This document shows positions 5,489 through 7,624 of a stretch of DNA of 7,624 nt, in pieces (positions within the stretch are counted from its first letter, which is position 1; the number at the start of each line of letters is the position of its first letter). Source of the DNA: Pseudomonadota bacterium (GTDB taxonomy: Bacteria; Pseudomonadota; Gammaproteobacteria; Burkholderiales; Burkholderiaceae_E); contig JAEWEW010000325.1 of NCBI GenBank assembly GCA_023389175.1, positions 1 to 7,624 of the forward strand. Reading direction: 5' to 3'. Under the pieces are notes generated by a model that saw nothing but the letters and a program-made list of their open reading frames with translations, did no database searches and had not been told where the DNA came from. Made by a program: the position numbers and the translations under genes.

Positions 5489-6505
5489 ATGGACGCGATC
5501 ATCCTCCAATTCCTCAACGGGCTGGACAAGGGCGGCGCCTACGCCCTGATCGCGCTCGGCCTCACGCTGATCTTCGGCACGCTCGGCGTGGTGAACTTCG
5601 CGCATGGCGCCCTCTTCATGATCGGTGCCTTCTGCGCCGTCAGCCTGAACCGCCTGCTGACCATCTCGAAGCAGGTCAAGGACGAGAGCATCACCTTCTT
5701 CGATGCGTACACCGAGGTGCCATACCTGAAGATCTGGCTGGGCGACTTCGGCGAGCGGCTGATCGACTTTTCCGTGCCGCTTTCGATCCTTCTCGCCATT
5801 CCGGTGATGCTGCTGCTCGGCATCGTGATGGAGCGCGGGCTGATCCGGCACTTCTACCGCCGGCCGCATGCCGACCAGATCCTCGTCACCTTCGGGCTTG
5901 CGATCGTGCTGCAGGAGATCGTCAAGGCGATCTTCGGCGCGAACCCGATCCCGGCACCGGCTCCTTCGATCGTGTCCGGCACCGCCAGCATCGGCGAGTG
6001 GTTCGGCATGGGCGCCGGAATCAGCTATCCGTGGTGGCGGCTGGTCTACTTCCTGTTCTCCCTGCTGCTGATCGGGCTCGTCTTCGCGTTCCTGCGCTTC
6101 ACCACCTTCGGCATGGTGGTTCGCGCCGGCATGCGTGACCGCGAGACGGTCGGCCTTTTCGGCATCGACATCGAGCGCCGCTTCACCGTCGTGTTCGGCA
6201 TCGCCGTCGTCGTCGCCGGCCTCGCGGGACTGATGTACACCCCGATCCTGTCCCCGGACTACCACATGGGGATGGACTTCCTGGTGCTGTCCTTCGTGGT
6301 GGTGGTCGTGGGCGGCATGGGATCGCTGGGCGGTGCTGTGATCGCCGGCTTCCTGCTCGGCATCATGCAATCCTTCGCGTCGATGAACGAGGTGAAGGAG
6401 CTGGTGCCCGGCATCGACCAGATCATCATCTACCTGGTGGCCGTCATCGTCCTGCTCGTGCGTCCGCGCGGGCTGATGGGGAGAGCAGGCGTCATGGAAA
6501 CCTAG
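5489..6505 (+). CDS. livH: LivH-type ABC transporter permease
   Basis: A 338-aa inner-membrane permease of the branched-chain amino acid transporter family, one half of the expected LivH/LivM-type membrane channel. The N-terminus is canonical: LNGLDKGGAYALIALGLTLI (9-28), then GVVNFAHGALFMIGAF (33-48). The cytoplasmic coupling loop that contacts the ATPase is seen around residues 207-231 (TFGMVVRAGMRD, then LFGIDIERR), followed by AGLAGLMY (243-250). GGMGSLGGAVIAGFLLG (275-291) and RPRGLMG (325-331) are the usual C-terminal motifs. Residues 53-94, between the second and third hydrophobic segments, make a longer polar loop than in the 308-aa E. coli LivH. The start is fixed by the conserved N-terminus, yet no Shine-Dalgarno sequence precedes the ATG (TTCCTTGCC). 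The substrate is set by the upstream binding protein and is unknown, so the symbol denotes family only. Confidence 0.94.
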   Translation: MDAIILQFLNGLDKGGAYALIALGLTLIFGTLGVVNFAHGALFMIGAFCAVSLNRLLTISKQVKDESITFFDAYTEVPYLKIWLGDFGERLIDFSVPLSILLAIPVMLLLGIVMERGLIRHFYRRPHADQILVTFGLAIVLQEIVKAIFGANPIPAPAPSIVSGTASIGEWFGMGAGISYPWWRLVYFLFSLLLIGLVFAFLRFTTFGMVVRAGMRDRETVGLFGIDIERRFTVVFGIAVVVAGLAGLMYTPILSPDYHMGMDFLVLSFVVVVVGGMGSLGGAVIAGFLLGIMQSFASMNEVKELVPGIDQIIIYLVAVIVLLVRPRGLMGRAGVMET

Positions 6506-6508
6506 CGA

Positions 6509-7624
6509 ATGAGCACCGCCCGAAACGACCTGTTCCTGTTCCTCGGCTTCGCCGTCCTGGTGCTGGCCATGCCGCTCTGGATGGCACCCCTCGGCGGAGC
6601 CTACCCGGACCTGCTGCAGCGCTTCGCGATCTACGGCATCTTCGCGATCGGCTTCAACATCCTCTTCGGGCTGACCGGCTACCTCTCCTTCGGGCATGCC
6701 GCCTTCCTCGGCGTCGGCTCGTATGCCGCGGTCTGGTGCTTCAAGCTGCTCACGATGAATGTGGTGCCAGCTGTCCTCTTCGGCGTCCTGGTCGCCGGCC
6801 TCTTCGCCCTCGCGATCGGCTATGTGAGCCTGCGTCGCGCCGGCATCTACTTCGCGATCCTCACGCTCGCCTTCGCGCAGATGTCATACAACCTGGCCTA
6901 CTCGGTACTCACGCCGCTCACCAACGGCGAGACCGGGCTTCAAATCACCCGCACCGATCCCCGGCTGATCGACACCTGGCTGCACGGGCCCGCCTCCACC
7001 ATACCGTCGACGCACCTCTTTGGCATCCCGATGACCGGCTATCCGGGCTTCTACTTCTGCGCCGCGATGCTCATCCTCGCCTTCTACGTCTCGCTGCGCA
7101 TCTTCCGGTCGCCGTTTGGCATGATGCTGCGCGCGATCAGGTCCAACCAGAACCGCCTGGACTTCACCGGCGTGCATTCCCGCCCCTATGCGCTCGCCGC
7201 GTTCGTGATCTCGGGTCTCTTCGCCGGCCTGGCCGGATCGCTGCTCGCGGTCACCGATCCGCTCGCCGGCGCGGAACGGATGCAGTGGACCGCATCCGGC
7301 GAGGTGGTGCTCATGACCATCCTGGGCGGCGTCGGCACCCTGCTCGGGCCGATGCTCGGCGCGGTGATCATCAAGTACTTCGAGAACATCTTCTCCGCCT
7401 TCAATGCGCAGACGCTGCACCAGCTCTTCGACTTCCTGCCGGATCCGATCGAGAACGCGGTGGTCTCCATGCTCGGACTCTTCGTCGGCGACGGCTGGCA
7501 CCTCACCCTCGGCCTGATCTTCATGCTGGTGGTCGTCTTCCTTCCCGGCGGGCTCATGGAAGGCATCGCCCGCATCGGCAGGCGGCTGCGCCGCCGGGGC
7601 GCGCCGCGCGGCGAGCCCCAGAGC
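6509..7624 (+). CDS. livM: LivM-type ABC transporter permease (3' end outside window)
   Basis: The frame opens at ATG 6509, three bases after the LivH-type gene stops, and stays open for 372 codons to the right edge without a stop. It is the second inner-membrane permease of the importer. Hallmarks are FNILFGLTGYLSFGHAAFLG (49-68), LRRAGIYFAILTLAFAQM (108-125), the ATPase-coupling loop about 200-235 (SPFGMMLRAIRSN, then RPYALAAFVISG), AGLAGSLLA (239-247) and EVVLMTILGGVGTLLGPMLG (265-284). Residues about 290-330 form an extended segment before the last helix (LTLGLIFMLVVVFLPGGLME, 332-351), as in longer LivM proteins. The Arg-rich tail from 354 suggests that the stop lies only a little beyond the window. 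A weak GGAAA (6496-6500) may serve as ribosome-binding site, and the tight spacing favours coupling to the gene before. LivG/LivF-type ATPase genes are expected downstream. Confidence 0.93.
   Translation, partial: MSTARNDLFLFLGFAVLVLAMPLWMAPLGGAYPDLLQRFAIYGIFAIGFNILFGLTGYLSFGHAAFLGVGSYAAVWCFKLLTMNVVPAVLFGVLVAGLFALAIGYVSLRRAGIYFAILTLAFAQMSYNLAYSVLTPLTNGETGLQITRTDPRLIDTWLHGPASTIPSTHLFGIPMTGYPGFYFCAAMLILAFYVSLRIFRSPFGMMLRAIRSNQNRLDFTGVHSRPYALAAFVISGLFAGLAGSLLAVTDPLAGAERMQWTASGEVVLMTILGGVGTLLGPMLGAVIIKYFENIFSAFNAQTLHQLFDFLPDPIENAVVSMLGLFVGDGWHLTLGLIFMLVVVFLPGGLMEGIARIGRRLRRRGAPRGEPQS

Noticed and set aside
5174..6697. A 507-codon minus-strand frame
   Set aside because: It is antisense to the binding-protein and LivH-type permease genes, with a His/Asp/Glu/Gln-rich translation and no recognisable fold.
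6884..7501. A 205-codon minus-strand frame near the right edge
   Set aside because: It is antisense to the LivM-type permease, which is clear from motifs in the open plus-strand frame starting at 6509.

Overview
This is a GC-rich window of ordinary chromosomal character, with no rRNA, tRNA, IS element or CRISPR array seen. It probably comes from a Pseudomonadota, most likely an alphaproteobacterium of the Rhodospirillales/Rhodobacterales kind. That placement rests on codon bias and on the style of the regulator and sensor genes, and it is an inference. Seven protein-coding genes fill almost the whole window, arranged as two divergent transcription units around a 166-bp intergenic region (3899-4064).

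The leftward unit (minus strand, 3898 down to 1) is regulatory. In transcription order it holds: (i) a 542-aa XRE-family regulator of the short-chain fatty acyl-CoA/RamB-ScfR type, with a helix-turn-helix, a dead M78-like domain and a cysteine-bearing C-terminus; (ii) a 122-aa stand-alone CheY-like receiver; (iii) a 93-aa two-helix membrane protein; (iv) the first 505 residues of a sodium:solute-symporter-like protein. The last one resembles the transporter-like sensor half of CbrA/CrbS histidine kinases and runs off the left edge. Gene iii overlaps gene iv by one base (TGATG), as described for the cbrX-cbrA pair of Pseudomonas.

The rightward unit (plus strand, 4065 to the right edge) is the start of a branched-chain-amino-acid-type (HAAT/Liv) ABC importer. 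It encodes a 450-aa Tat-exported substrate-binding protein, a 338-aa LivH-like permease and a LivM-like permease that runs off the right edge. The ATPase genes (livG/livF type) are expected just outside. A strong GC hairpin lies between the binding-protein gene and the first permease gene.

Read together, the locus looks like a sense-and-import module. A regulator family known for acyl-CoA/acetate metabolism and a transporter-like two-component sensor sit head-to-head with an importer whose ligand could be a short-chain carboxylate or an amino acid/amide. The most notable points are a histidine-kinase DHp-like helical hairpin inside the XRE regulator, a cluster of ACTTG half-sites over its likely promoter, and the coupled small membrane gene before the sensor. 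The ligand and the regulatory links are inferred, not shown.
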